Shown: in pieces, positions 53,384 to 63,934 of the stretch
Position numbering within the stretch: position 1 is the stretch's first letter
Layout: each line of letters opens with the position of its first letter
NCBI GenBank assembly: GCA_019279435.1
Contig: JAAALK010000289.1
Location: 51,153,164-51,217,163 of the forward strand
DNA from: Zizania palustris
Lineage: Eukaryota > Streptophyta > Magnoliopsida > Poales > Poaceae
Length of the DNA: 64,000 nt
Direction: 5' to 3'
The notes under the pieces: generated by a model
The model's input: only the letters and a program-made list of their open reading frames with translations
Database searches by the model: none
What the model was told of the DNA's origin: nothing
Translations under genes and position numbers: made by a program

Positions 53384-53971
53384 TGGGAAGGCATCCTGAT
53401 ACTCCCTCCGAAGCTAGAAGTTTGCGCTTCCGAAGGACAAAGCCCTCTTGACGCGGTCTGCACCCTCCCTTGGCTTCGGTTGGCAGTTGGCGTCGTGAAG
53501 ATCTACGAAGACGTCGGCGTGCCCCTCACAGCCTTTGGCCCTCATGGCCCATTCAAACACCGCTAGCCTCGCCACGGCATTGGGCGATAGTTGAGGAAGC
53601 TCAAGGTTGTAAGCCTTCAAGACTTCGCTCAGCATCCCCACAGCTGGCAATCCGAGGCCGGCTTTGAAGAAAGCCTCGAACAGTACCACTTCGTCAGCCC
53701 AAGGCCTCGGTATGGCCTCCGACTTCTCTAGCACCCGAAGTTGGATCTTCGATGATATCTTCCCCACGCAGGCCCTTCGGATGGACTCCTCTGTCGAGAT
53801 CGAAGCCCTCATCTCCAAGGTTTGCTCGAACTTATCTGATGGCGACCGAAGATCCCTCGGCCCCAACCGCCTTGCTGCAGGCTTCGCTGCTGCTGCAGCC
53901 GCTGCCTGCGCCTGAGCAGAGCTCGAACTCGATCCCAAGGCCAGAGCCTTCGAAGCAACTTTCTTCGGCAT
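53384..53971 (-). pseudogene. G1 antisense ORF, N-terminal segment
   Basis: ATG at 53969-53971 (minus) opens MPKKVASKALALGSSSS, followed by an Ala run, RRLGPRDLRS, then the conserved domain: LFEAFFKAGLGLP, VLKAYNLELPQLSPNAV and VFEWAMRAKG. The pattern FFxxGxGLP, then LxPN, then F...A is the same as in the G0 antisense ORF, so both belong to the gypsy-associated family (PF04195 as I recall). A TAG at 53414-53416 ends the frame early; the same frame then continues to the C6 insertion point. G2 has the same start (MPKNIASKKALALGSS at 63953). A TATA box lies about 150 bases upstream. Start position chosen by that match. Confidence 0.8.
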
Positions 53972-54118
53972 TTCTGTGGAGATTAAGTGTGAAGGGCGCT
54001 AAGGCTTGCGAAGTGGGCTCCGCGTGAAGCTATGGATGAGGAGAAGAGAGCGAAGGATGCAAGGCGTTGAGAAGAAAGCAAATGAGAGGTGTGTCAAAGC
54101 CGTGTGTAGTAAACCCCT

Positions 54119-54126
54119 ATTTATAG
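54119..54126 (-). promoter_or_regulatory. TATA box before the G1 antisense ORF
   Basis: Minus-strand TATAAATA in GCCTATAAATAGGGG, 148 bases upstream of the ATG at 53971. G2 has the same sequence at the same distance (63800-63807 to ATG 63953). Conservation in two copies supports a separate antisense promoter. Confidence 0.65.
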
Positions 54127-54380
54127 GCGGTAAAAATCCCGACGGTTCCCATGCCGAAGCCACTGATAGGTGGGCCTCAAGCGAAGCTGAAGCAAATCGG
54201 CGCACTGTAACGATCAATTTTATAGCCGTTGCGAAGTCAATTGATCTCCCCAAGGTCGTTCTGACAGCCGAGGCAGGAAATTATTACCTGCGCAAGTCGA
54301 AGCCGCCTTCGGTCCAAGCTCCGAAGGCCTGTCTTCTCTAAAGTTGCCATTTTTACTGTCATTTGTCCCAAAGGCCTGCA

Positions 54381-54393
54381 GGCGAGGGGCTAC
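54381..54393 (+). other. polypurine tract of G1
   Basis: GGCGAGGGGCTAC directly precedes the 3' LTR start TGTTGGGGG. The same tract borders the G2 LTR in reverse (63507-63519). Confidence 0.8.
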
Positions 54394-55334
54394 TGTTGGG
54401 GGAATAGGTTTTCCCTTACACAGGGGCCAAATGATGTCAGCCTCCAACGACCTTCGGCCCGGAGACCGACACTGTCGAAGCATGTTCCTATCTGGTGAAG
54501 TTATTTCTAAGTCTCAAGGTTCTTTTCAGAGCCCTCTACAGCGAGGCCTCCGAACCCCTTTCGGAGTCCTTCCGAGCGAAGCCTTCAAGCTCCCTTTGAA
54601 GTTTGTCAGAAGCTAAGTCTCAGGATAGTTTCGGAGTTATCCTCCAGGCTAACTTAGGAGTTAACCTCCGAGCTTATTTGGATTTAACGTTCGAGCTCCT
54701 TACGGAGTTCCCAGAGCCAGTCTATAGACCCTTAGCCGATTTGAAGCTAAGTTTCCGAGAACCCAGTTCAGAGTTCAATGTAGAGTATACTTCGAAGCCC
54801 ACTATGGATTGTCTTTCAAAACCTTCCTTGCAGCCTCCGCCTGAAGAGCTTCGGCCCCTACTCCGAACCCAGAAAATATTTGTACTTCGCTACAGTGTAG
54901 AAGTCGTACCAGGGGCCCCTCTACCCCTATTATGTCATTTAGCTGGTCAAGAAGTGACATTTATCTGACACGTCTGTAAAGCTGTAAAGCACTTTGTACA
55001 GCAGACTAGCCTTTTTCCCTTTTTGCCCCTATAAGCCTACGACTTATAGAGGGCATTTAGGTCTTTTCCTTTGGCCTCCGTGCCTATAAAAGCAGGGCCA
55101 AGCCCTTGTAATAGTTTAGCTCCACTAGGGCCATGAGAACCTCGGAACTCACTAAACTCCACCGAGGCATATTATACCAAATCCACCACAAACTGGACGT
55201 AGGGGTATTATCATTTAGGGGAGGTCCGAACCAGTATAATTCTTTTCTCCTTCTGAGAGAACCCTTCGAGGTTTATTTTACACACCATACACACATACAA
55301 AACCTGTGTTGTAGCTAACACAATTGCTACAACA
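54394..55334 (+). repeat. 3' LTR of G1 (941 bp)
   Basis: It begins TGTTGGGGGAATAGG and ends GCTACAACA, followed by the target duplication ACCCT. TATA box (TATAAAA) at 55085-55091. It matches the 5' LTR with scattered substitutions. Confidence 0.93.
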
Positions 55335-55707
55335 ACCCTCTTTCTGGCAAAAACCCTAGGTAACTAATCGAGCTTTGTTGTGCAACACAACCCCATCTTC
55401 ACCTTGCTTGTTCTTAAACACCCACTTGGTGCCTATGGGGTTGCATCGAGGTGGCAGCTCAACCATTGTCCAAACCTGATTGCGAACAAAGTTCTCAAGC
55501 TCTTCTTGCATGGCGTTTATCCAATTTGCATCAGAAAGAGCATGAGAAACATCTTTGGGCTCAAAAGAGGCAACAAAAGCAGATTCAGTAAACACAGCAA
55601 GTGAGCCAACAGAAGAACACAAGGATCTCGAAGTGAGATCGCCGATGATGAGCTTTGAGGGGTGATCACGCTGAACTGCTCGGGATCCTAGGTGATCTGA
55701 GGTCACC
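55335..55707 (-). pseudogene. C1 pol, part upstream of the G1 insertion
   Basis: Minus strand. Spacer and RT N-terminus: [17 protein letters not shown], then [19 protein letters not shown], then [17 protein letters not shown] and ARLVT-stop-GFCQKEG, where G1 begins. A TAG replaces the Gln of VAQG. It joins the 23681-24960 half at [14 protein letters not shown]. At 55707 it is cut by C5 inside the VTSDH spacer region. Confidence 0.88.
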
Positions 55708-57631
55708 TGAGGAGCCATGTTGAAGAGTATGGGCCTCACGGCTCCAGATGTGATTAGTGATTGTCAACGGAAGTCAAAGGCTTTGTCTGGGCTGCATGTG
55801 ACTCAGGTACACGGGCAGCGAGCGACTGTTGGGTAGAGGTGCCACAAAGTCGGGCTGGCCCAATCCGGGTACATGGGCTATGAGCAGTAGAGGATCCACT
55901 GGGCTGTTGATCGGGATTGACTCAGGTACACGGGCGGCGAGCGGTTGCCGGACTGAGAGAGTTGCGGAATCGGGACGGCCCAATCCGGGTACTCGGTGCA
56001 AAGACGGTTGACACTTTGTCAGTTTTGGCGCAAAACTGACAACCGCTGATCTTGGATCTGACCGTTCTGAGGCAAAGTCGTAGCCGCGACAAAAATACTA
56101 AGGGCATTTTGATCTTTTCCATTTTATTTCAGCGTCTGTAAAAAACCCTAGGGGTCTTTTGGTATTTTCCTAGGCTCTTGGGCTGCCTATAAATAGGGCC
56201 CCAATCCCTAGGGTTAGGGTTACCCATTCTATAATCAACTTTAATCCCACTAAAGTTTGGGTCAATTTTTGTATTTCCTTGTTCATCTTCCTGCGAGCGC
56301 CGCCGCTGTTCTTCACGGTTTTTGGTTGATCCGTTTTTCTCTGGCCAATAGAGATCACTACATCAGGTGCTACTATTTGTCTCTCTGCTATTTAAAGTTT
56401 CATTGTCAATCTTTCACTCGGTCTATGCATCTTGCGTGCCTTGCATAACCTAATCGTCCTTTTTGCGTTGGTTTCTTGCCGGGTATTTTACTTATAGTCT
56501 TTTCTGCGCATAGCTTCTAGGTGCTAGGCTTTTTGCTAGTTGTTTATTCTTCTCATAGCGTTGCAGGTAGGCCTGTTTTCTGCTGTGTGTGACAGAGCTC
56601 TTGAGCACCTAGAGTCGACTAGGCAGTCTTGTAGCAGCCTAGGCGCTAGTTTTCGTGCCTAGCTCCTACAGCAGTCAGGTGCGGAGTTTCTCACGTAGTT
56701 CGGTGCCTCTTTGTTGCTTCCTGGCCGGCGGGTTGATCGTAGAGAAGCTAGGCGTGGGTCTCAGGCTATGGTAGGATAGGTTTCTAGGCTTCGTTCTTTG
56801 CTTCTACAGCAGCTGGTTTGCACATCATGCGTAGTTCTGCTTTTTACACGAGCATTTTGGCAGACGTGTATTTTGGTTGGAGGTCTCACTGATAAATGTT
56901 TGAAGTATACAACGTGGATCCCACTTTGCATAAGCACAGACTACACGGTTGTTTTGTTTTTGCCTTCGAAGTGTGTGACAAATTATTTCGAGTTCGAGGC
57001 CAGGTGTTCGGTTTTTGCCTTGGTGAAGTGTGCTGCGAAGGTATCGGTTTTGAGTTTGTTTTGTTCGGAGCTAGTGTACCAGTAGGCTTCGGCAGTGACT
57101 CGAGGTGTGAATACTTCGGAGCAGGCTTTGTTTTTGGAGTGTGAATGCTTCGTAGTCTATAGCTCAGCCTTCGTACTGGCTTCAAATTTATTTGTGTCTT
57201 GCATGCTTCGGTTCTATTTTTGGTGGTTATGAACTTCAAAGGACGGAGGTTGTCTACATTGAAGCACTGTAGACTTCGGTAAACATCTAGCAATCCTCGA
57301 ACAGGCTTCGACAAGTATCAAACTGGAGACATCTGTGAACAGTAAGATTTCCTGTTTCACGTGCACTTAAATTAAATGATGATTTACTTTCGTGAAGCTT
57401 GAAATGTACATGTTTTAAATGCTTTGTTAATCTGCCTAGAAGCACTGTTTTGGTGTCTATTGCTAGGACACTGGTCGTTTTTAGGCTAGATTATTTTTAG
57501 TCATGTGGACTGTTCTTGTTTCTATGAGTTGTCTATTGAGGTGTGTTGGGTGTTGGGAGCAGGTCATTGATTCGAAAGAATATTTTTAGGCGCACATTCA
57601 CCGCCCTCTAGTCGCTACTTTCGGCCCTACA
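55708..57631 (+). repeat. 5' LTR of C5 (1924 bp)
   Basis: It begins TGAGGAGCCATGTTGAAG and ends TTCGGCCCTACA. Tandem CAGGTACACGGGC units start near 55804 and 55923. TATA box (TATAAATA) at 56188-56195. It ends with the family block GGCGCACATTCACC. It has fewer TTCGAA words than C2 and C3. Confidence 0.92.
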
Positions 57632-57633
57632 AG

Positions 57634-57645
57634 TGGTATCAGAGC
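57634..57645 (+). other. primer-binding site of C5
   Basis: TGGTATCAGAGC, an exact initiator tRNA-Met complement as used by copia elements, two bases after the LTR; followed by TTGGTTAGGG as in Sireviruses. Confidence 0.88.
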
Positions 57646-57696
57646 TTGGTTAGGGTTTTTCCATACCTTAACCGGTTCTAAACCCAGGTAGTGATC

Positions 57697-60444
57697 ATGA
57701 CTTCTTCTGGAAAGGTTCCATCCCTCGAAGCTTATGGCTATACTTATTGGAAGACTCGCATGTGAGCCATCTCATGAGCCAGAGCGTGGACATTTGGAAC
57801 ATCTGTGTTCACCCTACTTTCACCATAGTGCCTGTTGCTGAGGATACATCTGCAGATATTATCGCCCAACTTAAGAACAACAACAAAGCGGTGAACATTT
57901 TGTTTTCTGGTTTAGGTCCCACTGAATTTGAGCGTGTGAGCCATCTCTACACTGCTAGAGAGATCTGGGCTACCCTCCAGGCACACCATGAGGGGACAGC
58001 CCAGGTCAATGCTAGGCTCTATCAGACCTACCGACGTGAATATGAGAATTTCACACAGAAGCCGGGTGAATCTGTTGAAGCTTTGTTTGGTCGTTTTCAA
58101 TCGATCATCAACAAGCTTTGGGCCAACAAGGCCGAGGGAGTCCAGGTGATCTCAGATCATGAGAAGGTGCTTAAGGTTCTCCATACCTTGAACCCTAAGA
58201 TCTGGGAGATCAAGGTATCCCCTATCATTGAGAGCGCCTCTTATGATACCTTGACAATTTCTGAGTTGTTCAGCAAGCTCAAGGCCACTGAGGTTGATAT
58301 CCAGTTGAGATCAAATCTCACTGGCTCAAGATCAAAAACCCTGGCCCTTGCTACACCTTCTGCTGACCCCTCCTCTGTGAGCTGTGCTGGGTTCTCCTTG
58401 ATGTCTATCACTGAGGACCAGCTTGAGTCGCTAGGAGATGATGACTTGTGTCTGTTTAACAACCAGGTGTGTCATGTCTATGATAAGCGAATGTTCAAAA
58501 TACACGGCACAAAATCCGGATGCTTTGAGTGTTGTGATCCAGGTCACTTCATCGCCAACTGCCCCAAACACAATGGTCACAAGAAGGGTACCGGTGGTGG
58601 CTTCTATGACTCCGGCAAGCACGACAGCTCCTCCTTTACAAAGGGCAAGCCAAAGACCAGATTCTTCAGAAAGGCCCTGAAGGACTACTGGCGTGAGAAC
58701 AAGAAGCGAGACAAGACCTTCTTCGCCGAGATAGAGAAAAGCTACTCTAAGTGGTCTTCGTCTTCTTCCTCTTCATCAAGCTCAAGCGATGAGGAGATCG
58801 TGATCAGGAAGGGGAAGGACAAGGACGATCCGGCGGGCCTCTGCTTCATGGCCTTCGGGGGCAGGCCAAAGAGCCGCTCACATCACCGCCGAAGATCCCG
58901 CAAGAGCTTCTGCTCAATGGTGCTTTGGATAAAGAAGAGAAGGGCTCCCCCGACAACTCCGACGACGATGATGATGAGAAGGTATCTTCCTATGAACGCG
59001 AAATTGTTGATTTACTTGAAGAAAATCATCAGGAGTTGAGATATCGGGAGAAACTGCTTAGAGTGCTAAGAAGAGGATAGATAAGCTTGAGAGTGTGCTT
59101 GTCGTGGCCAATGACAGGATTGAGAGTCTATCTTCTTACCCTTGCTTGGATGGTAGCAGTGAGTGCCCAAATTGTGAGGTGTTACTGTGTGACCTGACGA
59201 CTCTGAAGTCCAGGTACACAGAGAGGGTTGATGAGAGGGACGCTTTGGCCACTGAGCTTGAGAGCGCTCACTGGAGCAGAAAGATGCTCATGCCACTGTC
59301 GTCTTGCCCTATGTTGATTGCCCATCCCATCTAGCTAATTTAGTTGAGCTGAAAGCCAAGGGTGATGAGCAATTGGGTGATTTGGAGAGAGTTAAAGCTT
59401 AGCTAGAGCAGACTAGGCTAGAGCTTGAGACACTGTCAGTTCCACCCACTATCTGTGAGAACTGCTTGTCTCTTAGATTGGAGTTGATCAAGCTAAAAGC
59501 CGAGAAGTTTTTCCAGGTTGATAGAGTGTGAGACCTGCTTGTCTCAGGTGGAGGTTCTAGCTTCCTTGAGAGAGGAGCTAGTTTATGTTCAGAATGAGAA
59601 CTTTTACCTCCGTCAGATCCTGAGTTGGGTGAGTGCCAGAGAGCCACAACTCGGCATGATGATCCAATAGTTTAAGAGGCAGGATGGGTTTGGGGTAGGT
59701 TACACCTACACCAAGGCTGATTTTGAGAGTGCCATTAGCCGGGCAGTGGAGTGGAGTAAAATGACTCCTGAATAGAGATACCCCAAGACTCACTCCACTG
59801 AGTTTTTCCAGGCTAGTCAGACCAAGGATGGAGTGTTCCAAGAACAACCTAAAGCTCCACCCAAGAAGCCCATCTGGGTTCCAAAGCCCAAACACCTCCG
59901 CACTTCTCTAGACTATCTACATGGACCCTATCACACCAAAGAGTCTACACCCAACACCACTAAGCCCAAGAACCCTAAGCCTCAACCACATCCCAAGAAG
60001 CCCACCTATCACTGTGAGTACTGTCAGAGAGACGGGAATCTTGAGGAATTTTGCTTCAAGAGGAAGCGAGTTGAGAGAGTAGAGAGAGCTCGTGGAGGGC
60101 AGGAGCAGTTCTACCAGCAGGGTGGTAAACTGAGAGTTCCTTGACACAGGGAGAGGGTAGAGGCCAGGCTGCGTCGTGTAGGTGGTGGCAGAGGATACAT
60201 CTTTCATGCCCGTGCTTCGGAGGGTTGTGTTCGCTCCAGAAGAGCTCTAGGTCATTTTGGATACGGCTCTAGACCTCATGGCTGATACTTTAGGCAGAAC
60301 CGAGGACCGCGCTTTGAGCTGCGTTTTGGTCCAGACTCTTATGATTCCTTCTACTTTCCATCTTTTGAGCAGATGGCTCTACACTGGTTTAGTTCTTTTT
60401 CTAAACCTGGTGCCAGACCATTTGCTCCTCGTTACGACCACTGA
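57697..60444 (+). pseudogene. C5 gag with early stop and frameshifts
   Basis: ATG 57697 opens MTSSGKVPSLEAYGYTYWKT, then TGA at 57763-57765 (an Arg codon in C3) and a one-base loss. From 57747 another frame runs to 59039 with LFSGLGPTEFERVSHL, ESVEALFGRFQSI, the first zinc knuckle as CFECCDPGHFIANC, and the Ser-rich linker. Then come broken frames with the coiled coil and CxxC pairs, GFGVGYTYTKADFESAIS, the second knuckle CEYCQRDGNLEEFC (its His replaced by Asn, so metal binding is lost) and the Arg/Gly-type tail ending RYDH at TGA 60442-60444. Pol starts at ATG 60447. Confidence 0.87.
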
Positions 60445-60446
60445 TT

Positions 60447-62588
60447 ATGCAGGATCGGGGACTGGAGGATGTCTGGATCATGGACTCATGATGCTCTCAC
60501 CACATGACGGGACATCGCAGATGGTTCTCCAGTATCTCTCCCCTGAGCTCCAAGGAATACATCACCTTCGGGAACAGTGGTCAAGGGAAGGTACATGACA
60601 TTGGCTCAATTCGCATCTCAGACCATTTCTCTTTGACGAATGTTGCTTTGGTTGGAAATTTGAAATTCAATTTGATTTCTGTTTCGCAACTTCTTGAGTA
60701 TGGTTTGGAGGTTCGTTTTAAGAAGGGCATGTCTTCAGTGGTTGATTTGCCTGATCTTACCCTTTGGTAAGGTTTTTCGGATTGACTTCTCTAGTTCTTT
60801 TGGCCCTTCTCGCTGTTTGATTGCTGGATCCTCCTTTGAGCTCTGGAAGTGGCATAGGAGGTTAGGCCATTTGAGTTTTGATCTGCTTGTCAGATTGAGC
60901 TCTATGGACCTCATCCGAGGATTGCCCAAGCTTAAGATGGAGAAGGATCTAGTTTTCCATCCCTGTCGTCACGGGAAAATGGTTGCCGCTTCTCACTCAC
61001 CTGTGACTCAGGTGATGACTTCGTACCCGGGAGAGCTGTTATACATGGACACTGTTGGTCCAGCTCAGGTACGCTCAGTAGGTGGGAAGTGGTATGCGCT
61101 TGTGATCGTTGACGATTTTTCTCGATTCTCATGGGTTTTCTTTTTGGAGTCTAAGGATGAGACTTTTCAGTTTGTTCATGACCTGATTTTGAAGTTGAAC
61201 AATGAGAACAATTGTCAGATGCAAGCAATTCGCTCTGTCAATGGCTCTGAGTTCAAGAACTCTCAGTTCGTTAGCTTCTGTAGTGATCAGGGTCTTGATC
61301 ATTAGTTTTCTGCTCCTTACACTCCCCGTAGAACGACGTTGTGGAACGAAAGAACCGCACGCTAGTCGAGATGGCCAGGATGATGCTCGATGAGCACAAG
61401 ACTCCTAGGCGCTTTTGGGCTGAAGCCATGAACACGGCTTGCTATCTAGCCAATCGCATTTTTCTTAGAGCTTACTTAGGTAAGACTTCATATGAGTTGC
61501 GGTTTGGCAGACAGCCCAAGGTGAGCCACCTACGAGGGTTTGGCTGCAAGCGCTTTATGCTCAAGAAGGGAGGGCTTTTGGACAAGTTTGAGTCTCGTTG
61601 CTGGGATGGAGTTTTTCTTGGATATGCTTTGCATTCTCGGGGCTTCCGTGTTTGCAACCTCGACTCCCAGCAACTTGTCGAGACTTGCGAGGTTTCTTTT
61701 GATGAGTCCATGCCTTCACTCACTCCTTTTGAGCTTTCTGGAGATGATGAGCTTGGAGAGTCCATCTTCGAGGAAGATGATGACGCTCCTGCTGTTGATA
61801 AGGGTGGGCCTTCTACACAGCCTACAGACCCCACAAGTTCTGAGATTTTGACTGAGGATGAGGGCGGACCTCTGATCACTTCTTCCACTTCGATCGAGCC
61901 CCCTCAGTCGAGTCCAAAGGTGCCAGCTGCTGACTCCGGTGAGGTGACATCAGATCACCTGGGATCCCGAGCAGTTCAGCGTGATCACCCCTCAAAGCTC
62001 ATCATCGGTGATCTCTCTGAGAGAACTTTGCGCTCTTCTGTTGACTCGCTTGCTGTGTTTGTTGAGTCTGCGTTTGTTGCATCTTTTGAGCCCAGAGACA
62101 TTTTTTGTGCTCTTTATGATTCGAATTGGATTAATGTCATGCAAGAAGAGCTTGAGAATTTTGTCCGCAATCGGGTTTGGACACTACTTGAGCTACCACC
62201 TGGATGCAACCCCATAGGCACCAAGTGGGTGGTCAAAAACAAGCAAGGTGATGATGGGGTTGTGGTGCGCAACAAAGCTCGACTAGTTGCCCAGGGTTTT
62301 TGCGAGAAGGAGGGTATTAACTTTGAAGAGACTTTTGCCCCTATTACCCGTCTTGAGTCCATTCGCATTCTCTTAGCTTTTGCCGCTTCGAAGTGTTTTA
62401 AGCTTTTTCAAATGGATGTCAAGAGTGCTTTTCTTAATGGGTACATAGAGGACGAGGTCTATGTTAGACACCCCCCAGTTTTGAGAACCCAAAGTTTCCT
62501 CCACATGTTTTTAAGCTGCAAAAAGCTTTATAAGGTCTGAAGCAAGCCCCCAGGGCTTGATATGATCGGTTGAAGCAGTTTTTGTTGG
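60447..62588 (+). pseudogene. C5 pol: protease, integrase, RT N-terminal half
   Basis: ATG 60447 lies two bases after the gag stop. Protease: VWIMDS, then a stop where Gly is expected (TGA in DS-stop-CSHHMTG), at about 60487. HMTGHRRWF and LISVSQLLEYGLEVRFKKG follow to 60740, then a frame change. Integrase: [23 protein letters not shown] (Cys to Phe in the first zinc Cys), MDTVGP, and RSVNGSEF (second catalytic Asp changed to Val). A stop near 61303 and a frame change near 61330 come before VERKNRT, then [20 protein letters not shown] and RT to [19 protein letters not shown]. The frame breaks near 62480 and RT is cut by G2 at 62588. Several catalytic positions are lost. Confidence 0.88.
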
Positions 62589-63506
62589 TGTTGTAGCCAT
62601 TGTGTTAGCTACAACACAAGTTTTGTATGTATGTATGGTGTGTAAAATGAACCTCGAAGGGTTCTCTCAGAGGGAGAAAAGATTTATACTGGTTCGGACC
62701 TCCCCTAAGGGATAATAGCCCTACGTCCAGTTTGTGGTGGATTTGGCATAATATGCCTCGGTGGAGTCTAATGAATCCCAGGGCTCTCATGGCCCTGGAG
62801 GAGCTGAACTATTACAAGGGCTTGGCCCTGCTTTTATAGGCACGCATGCCAAAGGAAAATACCTAAATGCCCTTTATAAGTCATAGGGTTTATAGGGGCA
62901 AAAAGGGAAGAAGGCTAGTCTACTGTACAAAGTGCTTTACAACTTTACAGATGTGTGAGATAAACGTCACTTCTTGACTAGCTAAATGACATACTAGGGG
63001 CAGAGGGGCCCCTGGTATGACTTCTACACTGTAGCGAAGCACAGATGTTTTCTGTGTTCGGAGTAGTGGCCGGAGCTCTTCGGGCGGAGGTTGCAAGGAA
63101 GGCTTCGAAGGACACTCCGAAGTGCGCTTTGAACTATACTCCGAACTGAACTCCGAACTGGGTTCTCGGAGACTTAGCTTCGAATCGACTGAGGGTCCGG
63201 AGACTGGCTCTAGGGAGCTCCGAAAGGAGCTCGGAGGTTAACTCCGAAGAGACTTCATAAAGAGCATGACTTGGCTTTTGGCGGACTTCAAAGGGGGTCT
63301 GGGGCTTCGATCTGGAACGCTTCGGAAGGAGTCCAAAGGCTTCGACCCGAAGGGCTCCGAAAGAGGTCCGGAGGCTTGAACTGTGATGCTTGGAAATAAC
63401 TCAGGCAGGCCAGAACCTGCTTCGACATTGTAGGACTCTAGGCTGAAGGCCAACGGAGGCTGATGTCATTTGACCCCTGTTTAAGGGAAAACTTATTCCC
63501 CCGACA
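62589..63506 (-). repeat. 3' LTR of G2 (918 bp)
   Basis: On the minus strand it begins TGTCGGGGGAATAAG at 63506 and ends GGCTACAACA at 62589. TATA box: plus-strand TTTTATA 62832-62838. Dense CTCCGAA/TTCGGAG words occur at 63050-63400, as in G1, but arranged differently. Confidence 0.9.
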
Positions 63507-63799
63507 GTAGCCCCTCGCCTATAGGCCTTCGGGACGAAGGGGTGCGTGCGCCCTTTGGACAAATGACAGTAAAAATGGTAACTTCAGAGAAGACAGGCCT
63601 TCGGAGCTTGGACAGAAGGAGGCTTCGACTTGCGCAGGTAATAATTGCCTGCCTCAGGTAAAAGAACGACCTCGGGGAGATCAGCTGACTTCGCAACGGC
63701 TAGAAAATTGACCGTTACCATGCACCAGTTTGCTTCAACATCGCTCGAGGACCACCTGTCAGCGGCTTCGGCATGGGAACCGTCAGGATTTTTACCGCC

Positions 63800-63807
63800 T
63801 ATAAATA
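63800..63807 (+). promoter_or_regulatory. TATA box before the G2 antisense ORF
   Basis: TATAAATA in GCCTATAAATAGGGG, 153 bases before ATG 63953 (135 before ATG 63935). Same context and distance as in G1. Confidence 0.65.
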
Positions 63808-63934
63808 GGGGTTTACCGCACACGGCTTCGACACACCTCTCATTTGCTTTCTTCTCAACGCCTTGCATGCTTCGCTCTCTTCTCCTCATCCCTAGCTTCA
63901 CGCGGAGCCCACTTCGCAAGCCTTAGAGTCCTTC

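Larger units (their letters stand above)
24961..55334 (+). mobile_element. G1: Ty3/gypsy (Tat-like) element inserted in C1, holding nested Sireviruses
   Basis: The 5' LTR is 24961-25903 and the 3' LTR 54394-55334, in the same orientation. The flanking target duplication ACCCT (24956-24960, 55335-55339) proves one insertion event in the RT of C1. Internal remains are the primer-binding site, a long leader (25926-27266) and the 3' part with an antisense ORF (46855-47581 and 53384-53971) and a purine tract. Gag and pol of G1 are missing, lost with the left halves of C4, C3 and C2. Over the first 235 bases or so the LTRs differ at about 15 positions by eye, so the insertion is not recent. C6 and C4 inserted into it. 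Confidence 0.93.
20712..55707 (-). mobile_element. C1: minus-strand Sirevirus (Ty1/copia), interrupted by G1 and cut by C5
   Basis: C1 pieces are the 3' LTR (20712-22259), the 3' untranslated region (22260-23680), and pol in two halves: 23681-24960, and 55335-55707 on the far side of G1. The halves meet in the RT motif [14 protein letters not shown], and the target duplication ACCCT is present at 24956-24960 and 55335-55339. At 55707 C1 is cut by the 5' LTR of C5 (adjacent pentamer TCACC); the gag and 5' LTR of C1 are off-window or lost. Sirevirus assignment rests on similarity to C2, repeated purine tracts and the related LTRs. Confidence 0.9.
55708..62588 (+). mobile_element. C5: Sirevirus with 5' LTR, gag and pol to mid-RT
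   Basis: It has a complete 5' LTR, a perfect initiator-Met primer site, gag and pol in order, cut in RT at 62588 by G2. The left flank pentamer is TCACC inside C1 pol. Closely related to C2. Gag has an early stop plus frame changes, and pol has several, so it is inactive. It keeps the ATG at the start of pol that C2 has lost. Confidence 0.92.

Noticed and set aside
57632..57650. tRNA gene at the TGGTATCAGAGC sequence
   Set aside because: Only the primer-binding stretch is present; no cloverleaf or A/B boxes around it.
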